Assembly: GCF_003258605.2 (NCBI RefSeq)
Contig: NZ_CP031264.1
Span: 5,394,001 to 5,458,000, forward strand
Direction of reading: 5' to 3'
Origin: Peterkaempfera bronchialis
GTDB lineage: Bacteria > Actinomycetota > Actinomycetes > Streptomycetales > Streptomycetaceae
Length of the DNA stretch: 64,000 bases
Shown: positions 8,491 through 16,297 of the stretch, in pieces
Layout of the letters: each line of letters opens with the position of its first letter
Numbering within the stretch: the first letter of the stretch is position 1
Notes under the pieces: generated by a model
What the model saw: the letters and a program-made list of their open reading frames with translations, nothing else
Databases searched by the model: none
Told to the model about the DNA's origin: nothing
Position numbers and translations under genes: made by a program

Positions 8491-8519
8491 ATCCCATCAC
8501 GCGCCCGGCGGGCAGTCAA
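8491..8519 (-). promoter_or_regulatory. Promoter of the cobI operon
   Basis: Minus-strand TTGACT (8514-8519) and TGGGAT (8491-8496) are separated by 17 bp and would start transcription some 7-10 bases before the riboswitch P1 helix. The cobD operon has the matching pair TTGACG and TGGGAT, with 18 bp, in the same position relative to its riboswitch, which supports both. Confidence 0.65.
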
Positions 8520-8807
8520 CCGGACCCCGTGTGGCGTGCACCGCACCGCACCTGCGCCGATGCCCGCCGGAGCAAACCCCTTTGCCGCCGACCGCCGCCG
8601 ACTGCCGCCGACTGGCCCAGGCCGCCCGATCGGCGGCCCCGCACCCCGCGCGGATGCCCCGTACGAGGGAACCTTGTGGTCCTTTCGGGTGTCTGATCCA
8701 CCCCGATAGGAACCTGATTGCGGTTCCACGCGTCTCCTCCTCAGGTGCGGCACGAGACCGGTACGACGGACCGGGCAGGCAGAGCCGCAGACGGAAGGCT
8801 TGAGGGG

Positions 8808-10025
8808 ATGGACTTGACGAGCGGCGCGTTCTTCGCGCTCATCGTGGCCGTGCTGGTGGTGCTCACCGTGCTGGTGCTGGCCCTGTGGAACCGGATACCC
8901 GGCCCGAAAGCCGTCCGCCACGGTGGGAGACTCGGCCTGCTGCTGCTCAACCAGGCCGTGGCCGTGCTGGTCGCCCTCGTCTGGCTGAACAACACCTACG
9001 CCTTCTACGAGAGCTGGGACGACCTGCTCGGCAACAACGGGAACCAGGTCGCCCTCGGCCCGGACGGCGCCACCCCCAAGGTGGGCGCGGCCGCCCTCGG
9101 CGGGCTCCAGCCCAAGGGCACCCGCTCGGCGCTGTCGTTCGACCCGTACAAGCGCGATGTGCTCATCTCGACGGCGGTCGGGCCGAGCTCCCGGCTGCGC
9201 GGCGAGTTGTACGTCTGGCTGCCGCCGCAGTACCACGAGGCGGCCTACCAGGACAAGGCGTTCCCGGTGATCGAGCTGCTGCCCGGCCAGCCCGGCTCGC
9301 CGCGCACCTGGTTCGGTGCCTTGGACGTCGACCGCAAGCTGAGCGGGCTGATCGCCTCGCAGCAGACCCACCCGTTCATCCTGGTCGCGGTCACCATGAA
9401 CTACACCGGCATCAAGGACACCGGCTGCACCAACATCCCCAACGGCCCCCAGGCCGACACCTGGCTGGCCAAGGACGTGCCCTGGCTGATCAAACACAGC
9501 CTGCGGGCCGCCCCCGACGCCCGCCACTGGGCGGTCATGGGCTACTCCGCCGGCGGATACTGCGCCGTCAACCTCATCGTCAAGCACCCCTCCGTCTTCC
9601 ACTCCGCCGTCAGCCTCTCCGGCTACAACACCCCCGACTCCCCGTTCGTCGTGCACAACCCGGCGCTGCGTGCCGCCAACAGCCCCGTGCTGCGGCTGCG
9701 CCGGATGGCCGCGCAGCCGGATATCGCGCTGCTGCTGGCCGGCAGCCTCCAGGACGGCCGCACGGTGGCCGACGCCCGCTCGCTGCTGGCCGAGCTGTCC
9801 CGCCCCGCCCACGGCACCACGCTCACCGTCGCCCACGGCGGGCACAACACCGCCGTCTGGGCGGCGATGCTGCCCACCGCCCTGGAGTGGCTGACCAAGA
9901 ACACGGCAGGTCCGGTCCACACCGCCCGGGGCATCCGGGCGGTACCGCCCCCGCACCGGCATCCCTCCCGCAAGGAGGAGGTCCACGCCGCCACGGCCGC
10001 ACCCTCCACCGCCGCCCGCCGCTGA
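8808..10025 (+). CDS. Membrane-anchored esterase-family alpha/beta hydrolase
   Basis: A 405-residue protein with two predicted transmembrane segments near the N terminus (residues about 6-25 and 40-62) followed by an extracytoplasmic alpha/beta hydrolase domain of the esterase D / mycolyltransferase-like family. The nucleophile elbow is GYSAGGY; the sequence HGGHNTAVW near the C terminus probably supplies the catalytic histidine. The ATG at 8808 gives the natural membrane N terminus and has GGAAGG ten bases upstream. Substrate unknown. It is transcribed divergently from riboswitch 1, and the roughly 290 bp between 8520 and 8807 hold only its upstream region. Confidence 0.8.
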   Translation: MDLTSGAFFALIVAVLVVLTVLVLALWNRIPGPKAVRHGGRLGLLLLNQAVAVLVALVWLNNTYAFYESWDDLLGNNGNQVALGPDGATPKVGAAALGGLQPKGTRSALSFDPYKRDVLISTAVGPSSRLRGELYVWLPPQYHEAAYQDKAFPVIELLPGQPGSPRTWFGALDVDRKLSGLIASQQTHPFILVAVTMNYTGIKDTGCTNIPNGPQADTWLAKDVPWLIKHSLRAAPDARHWAVMGYSAGGYCAVNLIVKHPSVFHSAVSLSGYNTPDSPFVVHNPALRAANSPVLRLRRMAAQPDIALLLAGSLQDGRTVADARSLLAELSRPAHGTTLTVAHGGHNTAVWAAMLPTALEWLTKNTAGPVHTARGIRAVPPPHRHPSRKEEVHAATAAPSTAARR

Positions 10026-10076
10026 CCGAGCCCGGCGGGCGGGCGGTGGGGCGGCGGGGCGGCGGGCAGCGGTGGG

Positions 10077-11636
10077 TCAGCCGCCGGCCGTGCCCCGGAC
10101 GACCGGGTCGGCGGCGAGGCTCTTGGTCCGGGCGGTGATTGTGGACCGCAGCTTCTCGGCGGCGGTGGCGATCCCGGACCTCTCGGCGCCCGCCGCCACG
10201 GCCTGGTCCACAGCCGTATCCAGGGCCTTGAGTGCGCTGCCGGAGCCGTAGAACTGCTGGTACAGCTCGCGGTAGGCGTCGTGGTAGACGTCGTCGAACG
10301 CGGACAGCTCCAGGAAGCGCTCCTTGAGGGTGTGGCCGGACATCATGCCCCCGCCGGGTGGCCCGCCGCCTTCAGGCCCGCCGCCTTCAGGGAAGCCCTC
10401 GGGGAGGCCTTCCGGTAGTCCTTCGGGGAGTCCCTGGGGAAAGCCACCGGTGCCGCCAGGTGGTCGGCCGCCGCCCAGGCCGATCGTGTCGTCCGGTCCG
10501 GCGTCGCTGCTCCCGTTGAAGGTGAGGTTGTAGTCCCACCCCAGCACGGTGAACTTCCTGCTGCCCAGGTCGTACCAGAGGTAGTAGTTCTTGCCGGGGC
10601 CGCTCATGTCGTCGGAGTTCAGCAGCAGATTCTGCGTGGCGACATAGCGGGCGAAGGACTCGACGTCGACCCGCTTGCCCAACCCCTCGGCGAACTCCTT
10701 GTCCGACGAGGTGTCGACCCACTTCATCAGGTCGATGACGGGCTGGAGATCCTGGCTTCCCTTCTTGGTGAGCTGCTTGAAGTCGTCCTTGTACGCGGTC
10801 GGGTCGTCACCCTGGTAGGAGAACCGGCCGGTGCTCAGGGCCTTGTAGAGCACGCCGTCCGTGCCGACGGCGGTCTCCGCGAAGTCGCGGGAGGGGTTCT
10901 CCACGATCAGCCGGGCCACCGCCGGGCGGTTGTTGACGGTGAAGGAGGAGAGCGCAGAACGCTCCGCCGCCTGCCCGGAGGTCTTCACCGAGGCCAGCGA
11001 GACGGCTTCGTTGAGCGGTATGGACGCATTGGACCCGGGACGCACCGAGATCTGCTGGTGCCCCTGGTACGCCCGGCCCGCGATGTACTGGTCGACCTTG
11101 ATGAGCCAGGGCAGCTCCTCCGGCTTGTCGGCGGAGAGCGGGACGGCCGTCATCCCGCCGCCGCCGCCGAATTCGCCGCCGAATCCCCCGCCGAATTCGC
11201 CGCCCTGCCGCCCGAATCCAGAGTCCGAGCCGGAGCGGCGCAGGGACTGGAGGGTGGAGTTGCCCTTCAGCCGGATGCCGACCCTGGACACCAGGGTGCC
11301 GTCGATGGTCGCGTCCGCCTCGATGTACTCCTTGGAGCCGTCCTTCCGGAACTCGGCCATCATCGCCGTGAAGTCGTCCTCGTCGTACTCCAGCCGAATC
11401 GAGTGCGCGACCGTGGCGTCATACAGCTCGGCCGTGCCCGGGATGTTCTCCGTGACCTTGCTGCCCTCCGCCGCCGAGGCGCTGGTGACATAGGGCGAGA
11501 TCCGCGCATCGCCGAAGAAGGCCAGCAGCAGGGCGAGCCCCGCGCAGAGCAGCGCGGCGGGCTTCCAGTGGTGGCGCAGCCGGAGCGGGATGCGGTGGCG
11601 CAGCCGCCGCCCGGGCGCCTTGGCCGGGGTACCCAT
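10077..11636 (-). CDS. CotH kinase family protein
   Basis: A 519-residue secreted or membrane-anchored CotH-like protein. Residues about 28-50 are a hydrophobic segment (PAALLCAGLALLLAFFGD) after a basic N terminus, followed by the CotH domain. Key stretches are RLKGNSTLQSL, the LLNSDDMSGPGKNYYLWYD segment, and GWDYNLTFNG, whose Asp/Asn residues fit the metal-binding site of the atypical kinase fold. Bacillus CotH phosphorylates spore coat proteins. Two low-complexity inserts are unusual: a Gly/Phe-rich run near residue 130 and PEGLPEG repeats near 400-430. Its ATG overlaps the upstream DUF4956 stop as TGATG, so the two are coupled. Confidence 0.85.
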   Translation of the reverse strand: MGTPAKAPGRRLRHRIPLRLRHHWKPAALLCAGLALLLAFFGDARISPYVTSASAAEGSKVTENIPGTAELYDATVAHSIRLEYDEDDFTAMMAEFRKDGSKEYIEADATIDGTLVSRVGIRLKGNSTLQSLRRSGSDSGFGRQGGEFGGGFGGEFGGGGGMTAVPLSADKPEELPWLIKVDQYIAGRAYQGHQQISVRPGSNASIPLNEAVSLASVKTSGQAAERSALSSFTVNNRPAVARLIVENPSRDFAETAVGTDGVLYKALSTGRFSYQGDDPTAYKDDFKQLTKKGSQDLQPVIDLMKWVDTSSDKEFAEGLGKRVDVESFARYVATQNLLLNSDDMSGPGKNYYLWYDLGSRKFTVLGWDYNLTFNGSSDAGPDDTIGLGGGRPPGGTGGFPQGLPEGLPEGLPEGFPEGGGPEGGGPPGGGMMSGHTLKERFLELSAFDDVYHDAYRELYQQFYGSGSALKALDTAVDQAVAAGAERSGIATAAEKLRSTITARTKSLAADPVVRGTAGG

Positions 11637-12313
11637 CACAGGTCGGTCTGGTCGTACCCGGTCAGCACGGTGACCCGCTGTCCGGAGGCGCGCTCCTGGA
11701 GGGCCATGACCAGTTCGCCCGGCTCGGTGCCCTTCTTCAGCCGCACCGTGTAGAAGACCTCGGTCAGCGTGCCGCCGCGGATGGACTCGGTGCTCACCAG
11801 CTCGAACTCGGTGGTGAAGCGGAGCAGTACGTCCTGGATGGCCGCCGTGCGGTCCTCGCCGGCAGGCAGTTGGACCTTGACGACCTGCCGCTGCACATCG
11901 AGGTGGAACCAGTTGAAGCGGTGCATCACGACCATGATCAGGCAGATGGCCACGGCGGCGATGGCCGCCAGGGTGTAGAAGCGGGCGCCGCAGGCCATGC
12001 CCAGGCCCATCACCAGGAAGATGAAGCCGACATCCCGGGTCTCCTTGACCGCGTTGCGGAAGCGGACCACCGACAGCGCGCCGACCAGGGAGAAGGCCCG
12101 GGCCAGGTTGGAGCCGACCACCAGCATGATCAGTGCCACGACCATGCCGACGATGACCAGGGTCTGCACATAGGACTGGCTGTAGGAGACATTGCGGTGC
12201 GTCGCCCGGTAGACGAAGCCGATCATGGTGCTCAGGGCGAACGACAGCGCCATCGCGAGCACGATGTCGGCCACGCTGAAGGTGCCGCTGAGATCCTGGA
12301 GGTTGAAGTTCAC
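11636..12313 (-). CDS. DUF4956 membrane protein
   Basis: A 225-residue protein with four predicted transmembrane helices between about residues 15 and 130 and a soluble C-terminal domain of about 90 residues. The stretch VGALSVVRFRNAVKETRDVGFIF, typical of DUF4956, is present. The function is unknown, but the family is repeatedly found next to VTC-type polyphosphate polymerases and CotH kinases, as here. GTG start at 12313, 3 bp after the VTC stop; the stop overlaps the cotH-like start. Confidence 0.85.
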   Translation of the reverse strand: MNFNLQDLSGTFSVADIVLAMALSFALSTMIGFVYRATHRNVSYSQSYVQTLVIVGMVVALIMLVVGSNLARAFSLVGALSVVRFRNAVKETRDVGFIFLVMGLGMACGARFYTLAAIAAVAICLIMVVMHRFNWFHLDVQRQVVKVQLPAGEDRTAAIQDVLLRFTTEFELVSTESIRGGTLTEVFYTVRLKKGTEPGELVMALQERASGQRVTVLTGYDQTDL

Positions 12314-12316
12314 TGG

Positions 12317-13219
12317 TCATGCCTCCACAGGCAGCTGGGCCGGCGCCGGGTGCCGGGGAGTGTGCGGGGTGGGCGGAGTGAGGTCCTCGTCGCGGACGTG
12401 GAAGACGGACCGGGGAGCCAGGCCGAATGCCTCGATGCTCTGCACGTACTTGGAGACCCGCACCAGGTTGAGGTCGCGGCGGGCCGCCAGGTCGGTGATC
12501 CAGTACGGCGCCCGCTCATTGACCTTGACCTCCATCACGGCCAGGTGCGGCGGGACGGTGTAGCGGTTCTCGGCCTCGGCGCCGAGGTGGAAGTCACGGT
12601 CGCGACCCCGGATGCGCCGGTCGAAGGTGACCCGCAGCCCGGTGTCCTGGGCGCGGCCGACCAGGGCCTCGCGCTGGTAGCCGGTGATGGCGGTGGGTCG
12701 CAGATCGAGCCGGACGACCAGGTCCAGCACCTCCTCCACGAAGGCGCGCTCCCGCTCGGCATGCTCGATCAGCTCCCGCCGGTCGCAGAGCCGCCGGGCG
12801 GTCGCGTACGGAAGCCTGATCCGCCGCTTCTGGGTGACCCGGTTGACCCGCTGCTTGACCTCCACGAAGACCGGTGAGTCGTCCGTGACGGCCGCCAGAT
12901 CGCCGTAGTGGCGCAGCCGCAGCTTGCGGCGGAACTTCAGCCCCTCGATCTTCTCCCAGTAGAACCGCAGTTGAGGTGTGTCGTAGTACAGACTCCACAC
13001 CCCGTAGCCGCCGACCGGGCTATGCGGGTCGCGGTCCATGCGCTCGACCAACTCGTCGCGGATCGCGGTCGCCTGCTCCGCCGGGACCAGGTACTTCAAC
13101 TCATAGCGATTGAAGGCGTGCAGACGGTCGGCCACCCGCAGCACCTGCTCGCCGTCGTCCTTCCCCGCACTCGGATCGTCGGCCGCGTCCCTGCGGGAGG
13201 CGGTTCGCCACCAGGCCAT
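12317..13219 (-). CDS. VTC-domain polyphosphate polymerase-like protein
   Basis: A 300-residue protein of the VTC/CYTH-like tunnel fold, which in yeast Vtc4 makes polyphosphate from ATP. Basic and acidic residues expected in the tunnel are visible: FNRYELKYLV, SLYYDTP, LKFRRKLRLRHYG, VFVEVKQRVN and VMEVKVNERAPYW. The ATG at 13219 has GAAGAAGGG five to seven bases upstream; a farther ATG at 13252 lacks spacing for a Shine-Dalgarno. First gene of a tight three-gene operon with DUF4956 and CotH. Direct polymer synthesis in bacteria is inferred from the family, not shown. Confidence 0.85.
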   Translation of the reverse strand: MAWWRTASRRDAADDPSAGKDDGEQVLRVADRLHAFNRYELKYLVPAEQATAIRDELVERMDRDPHSPVGGYGVWSLYYDTPQLRFYWEKIEGLKFRRKLRLRHYGDLAAVTDDSPVFVEVKQRVNRVTQKRRIRLPYATARRLCDRRELIEHAERERAFVEEVLDLVVRLDLRPTAITGYQREALVGRAQDTGLRVTFDRRIRGRDRDFHLGAEAENRYTVPPHLAVMEVKVNERAPYWITDLAARRDLNLVRVSKYVQSIEAFGLAPRSVFHVRDEDLTPPTPHTPRHPAPAQLPVEA

Positions 13220-13352
13220 GTGAGCCCTTCTTCGGATCGGCGTGAATCCCATCTCCAGGCAAGGAACCGTGCGGGCATGAGAGTTCGATGAGAGCCGGAT
13301 AGGACTGATGTGAGATCAGAAGACGAACTCCGGATGGACGGCCGGTGGCGGG

Positions 13353-14186
13353 TCAGCGGTCCGGGGTGCTCCCGGCGGGCGGTCTGGTGCCGATGACGAC
13401 GGTGGCGTAGAGCTCGTCGGAGGTGGCGATCCGGGTGGTCAGTCCGCTGCGGGCGAAGGCTTCGACGGCTTGGGGGGCCTGGCGCTCGCTGGTCTCGACC
13501 AGCAGATGGCCGCCGGGGGCCAGCCACTGCGGGGCGTCGGCGGTCACTCGGCGCAGGACGTCCAGCCCGTCGGCGCCGCCGTCGAGAGCCACCCGGGCCT
13601 CGTGGATGCGGGCCTCGGCGGGCAGCAGTCCGACTTCCTCGGTGGGGACGTAAGGGACATTGGCGAGCAGGAGGTCGACGCGGCCCCGCAGGGCGGCGGG
13701 CAGCGGTGCGTAGAGGTCGCCCTGATACACCCGGCCACCGGCGGCGGCGACATTGCGGCGGGCGCACCGGACGGCGGCCGGGTCGAGGTCGGCCGCATGC
13801 AGCTCGACGCCGCCCAGGCCCGCCGCCAGCGCCGCGCCCAGCGCGCCCGAGCCGCAGCACAGGTCGACCACGACCGCGCCCGGCCCGGCCAGCGCGGCGG
13901 CCCGCTCGACCAGGAACTCGGTGCGGCGGCGGGGGACGAAGACCCCGGGGTCCACGGCGATCCGCAGACCGCAGAAGTCCGCCCAGCCGAGCACGTGTTC
14001 AAGGGGCAGCCCGGCGGCCCGCCGCTCGACCATGGCGGCGAGTTCGTCAGGGGTCCGGGCGGTGGAGATGAGCAACTGCGCCTCGTCCTCGGCGAAGACA
14101 CAGCCGGCGGCGCGCAGCCTGGTGACGATGGCGGAGAGGGAGAGGAGTGGCGGTGAGACCGGCATGGAAGCCTTTCGGGATGCCAT
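13353..14186 (-). CDS. PrmC-like putative protein-(glutamine-N5) methyltransferase
   Basis: A 277-residue class I SAM methyltransferase close to PrmC/HemK, belonging to the actinobacterial group annotated as putative N5-glutamine methyltransferase of unknown substrate. The SAM-binding motif VVDLCCGSGALGAALA is clear. The active-site motif that is NPPY in PrmC reads NVPYVP here. The ATG at 14186 is chosen for a GAGGGAG five bases upstream; a GTG six codons earlier is possible. It lies alone between the cobB stop and the VTC operon and is probably not part of either. Confidence 0.82.
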   Translation of the reverse strand: MASRKASMPVSPPLLSLSAIVTRLRAAGCVFAEDEAQLLISTARTPDELAAMVERRAAGLPLEHVLGWADFCGLRIAVDPGVFVPRRRTEFLVERAAALAGPGAVVVDLCCGSGALGAALAAGLGGVELHAADLDPAAVRCARRNVAAAGGRVYQGDLYAPLPAALRGRVDLLLANVPYVPTEEVGLLPAEARIHEARVALDGGADGLDVLRRVTADAPQWLAPGGHLLVETSERQAPQAVEAFARSGLTTRIATSDELYATVVIGTRPPAGSTPDR

Positions 14187-14340
14187 GGGGGCTCCCTCGG
14201 TCACCTATGCCGGACGGGCCGCGCGATCGTGAGAGGAGAGCACCCAAGCTGACAGAGCGGTAATGGGTCTCACCTCCTTGGTACGTCCACTGCGGTACGT
14301 CCGCTACTGGGGACGGCAACACTACCCGAAGCGGCGGCGG

Positions 14341-15699
14341 TCAGGCGTGCCGGACCAGCCGCAGCGGAATCCCGGGGCTGCCCGCCCAGTGCAGATGCAG
14401 ATAGGAGGCATGCACCGGCCCGTGGGCGAACCCCTCGGTGGCGGGCCCGGTCGGGCCGCGCCAGGCCCAGGCGGGGGCGGGGCCGGAGCCCGGTTCGCAG
14501 CGGGTGCGGTGGAACTCATGGCCGTGGACGCGGGTGCCGGCCGGCGCCAGGGGGCTGTCATGCAGGGCGACGGCCTCGCGGTAGCCGAGGGTGAGGCGGT
14601 CGGTCATCCGGGCGTCGGCGTCCAGCAGGCCGCACATCGGGTGGCCGTCGAGCGAGCGGGTGAGGTAGAGCAGCCCGGCGCACTCGGCGGCGATGGGCAC
14701 GCCGGAGGCGGCGAGGGCGGCGACCGCCGAACGCAGCGGGGCGTTGGCGGACAGCTCGGCCGCGTACACCTCGGGGAAGCCGCCGCCGATCACCAGCCCC
14801 GACGTGCCTCCGGGCAGCTTCTCGTCGTGCAGCGGGTCGAACGGGACGACCTCGGCCCCGGCGGCGGTCAGCAGTTCGGCGTGCTCGGCGTACGAGAAGG
14901 AGAACGCCGCCCCGCCGGCCAGCGCGAGCCGGGGTCGGCCGGTCACCGGGCCGCCCAGCGCGGCGATCTCGGCCGCCGGGTCCCAGGGCCGGTCCGGGAG
15001 CGGGGGAGCGGAGCGGGCCAGGGCCAGTACGGCATCCAGGTCCACGCTGCGGTCCACCAGGGCGCCCATGTCCCGGACCGCCCGCAGCGCCGCCGCGTTC
15101 CGCTCCACCGCCGGGATCAGGCCCAGGTGGCGGGAGGGCGTCGCCACCGCCTCGCTGCGGCGTACGGCGCCCAGCACCGGTACCCCGGAGCCCTCCTCCA
15201 GGGCCTCGCGCAGCAACTGCTCATGCCGGTCGGAGGCCACCCGGTTGAGGATCACCCCGCCCAGCCGCACCTCCGGGTCCCAGGAGGCGAAGCCGTGCAC
15301 CAGCGCCGCCACCGACCGGCTCTGCGAGGAGGCGTCCACCACCAGCACCACCGGAGCCCGCAGCAGCTTGGCGACATGCGCGGTGGAGGCCAGCTCGCCG
15401 CGCCCCGCCGTGCCGTCGAAGAGGCCCATCACGCCCTCGACCACCGCCAGGTCCGCCCCGGCCGCGCCGTGCAGCAGCAGCCGTGCGATCCGCTCCGGCC
15501 CGCAGAGGAAGGCGTCCAGGTTCCGCCCCGGACGCCCGGTGGCCAGGGCGTGGTAGCCGGGGTCGATGTAGTCCGGGCCGACCTTGTGCGGCGAGACCGC
15601 CAGGCCCCGGGCGGCGAGCGCGGCCATCAGCCCGGTGGCCACGGTGGTCTTGCCGGAACCGGAGGACGGGGCCGCGACGACCAGCCGGGGTACGGTCAC
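14341..15699 (-). CDS. cobB: Cobyrinate/hydrogenobyrinate a,c-diamide synthase
   Basis: Glutamine-dependent amidotransferase of 452 residues that amidates the a and c side chains of the corrin. Residues about 4-190 form the ATP-binding dethiobiotin-synthetase-like domain with the P-loop SSGSGKTT. The C-terminal class I glutaminase-like domain has the nucleophile in IAAECAGLLYL near residue 340 and a conserved HGHEFH. The GTG start overlaps the cobO stop as GTGA. It is the last gene of the riboswitch-2 operon. Confidence 0.95.
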   Translation of the reverse strand: MTVPRLVVAAPSSGSGKTTVATGLMAALAARGLAVSPHKVGPDYIDPGYHALATGRPGRNLDAFLCGPERIARLLLHGAAGADLAVVEGVMGLFDGTAGRGELASTAHVAKLLRAPVVLVVDASSQSRSVAALVHGFASWDPEVRLGGVILNRVASDRHEQLLREALEEGSGVPVLGAVRRSEAVATPSRHLGLIPAVERNAAALRAVRDMGALVDRSVDLDAVLALARSAPPLPDRPWDPAAEIAALGGPVTGRPRLALAGGAAFSFSYAEHAELLTAAGAEVVPFDPLHDEKLPGGTSGLVIGGGFPEVYAAELSANAPLRSAVAALAASGVPIAAECAGLLYLTRSLDGHPMCGLLDADARMTDRLTLGYREAVALHDSPLAPAGTRVHGHEFHRTRCEPGSGPAPAWAWRGPTGPATEGFAHGPVHASYLHLHWAGSPGIPLRLVRHA

Positions 15700-16292
15700 C
15701 ACTCGATGCCGCGCTGGCCCTTGCGGCCCGCGTCCATCGGGTGCTTGACCTTGGTCATCTCGGTGACCAGGTCGGCGGCGTCCAGCAGCGCCTGCGGTGC
15801 GTACCGGCCGGTGATCACCACATGCTGCGCGCCGGGCCGGTCGCGGAGGACGGAGACCACCTCCTCGGTGTCCACCCAGCCCCAGTGCATCGGGTAGGTG
15901 AACTCGTCCAGGACGTACAGCCGGTAGGTCTCGGCGGCCAGGTCCCGCTTGACCTGCTCCCAGCCCTCCCGGGCGGCCTCCTCGCTGCTCTCCAGGTCGC
16001 GCTGGACCCAGGACCAGCCCTCGCCCATCTTGTGCCAGGTCACCGGGCCGCCCTCGCCGGAGGCGCCGAGCACCCGCAGCGCGCGCTCCTCGCCGACCTT
16101 CCACTTGGCGGACTTGACGAACTGGAACACTCCGATCGGCCAGCCCTGGTTCCAGCCGCGCAGCGCCAGGCCGAAGGCGGCGGTGGACTTGCCCTTGCCC
16201 GGCCCGGTGTGCACGGCCAGCACGGGCTGGTTGCGACGCTGACGGGTCGTCAGTCCGTCGTCGGGGACGGTGGACGGCTGTCCCTGCGGCAT
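15696..16292 (-). CDS. cobO: Corrinoid adenosyltransferase (CobO/BtuR)
   Basis: A 198-residue ATP:cob(I)alamin adenosyltransferase that makes the Co-adenosyl bond. The P-loop GPGKGKST lies at residues about 30-37, and VLDEFTYPMHWGWVD and the C-terminal KGQRGIEW are typical of CobA/CobO. It follows the chelatase-like gene by 5 bp and overlaps cobB by 4 bp. The product would be the cofactor form required by MeaA encoded at 42.8-45.1 kb. Confidence 0.96.
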   Translation of the reverse strand: MPQGQPSTVPDDGLTTRQRRNQPVLAVHTGPGKGKSTAAFGLALRGWNQGWPIGVFQFVKSAKWKVGEERALRVLGASGEGGPVTWHKMGEGWSWVQRDLESSEEAAREGWEQVKRDLAAETYRLYVLDEFTYPMHWGWVDTEEVVSVLRDRPGAQHVVITGRYAPQALLDAADLVTEMTKVKHPMDAGRKGQRGIEW

Positions 16293-16297
16293 GGTGG

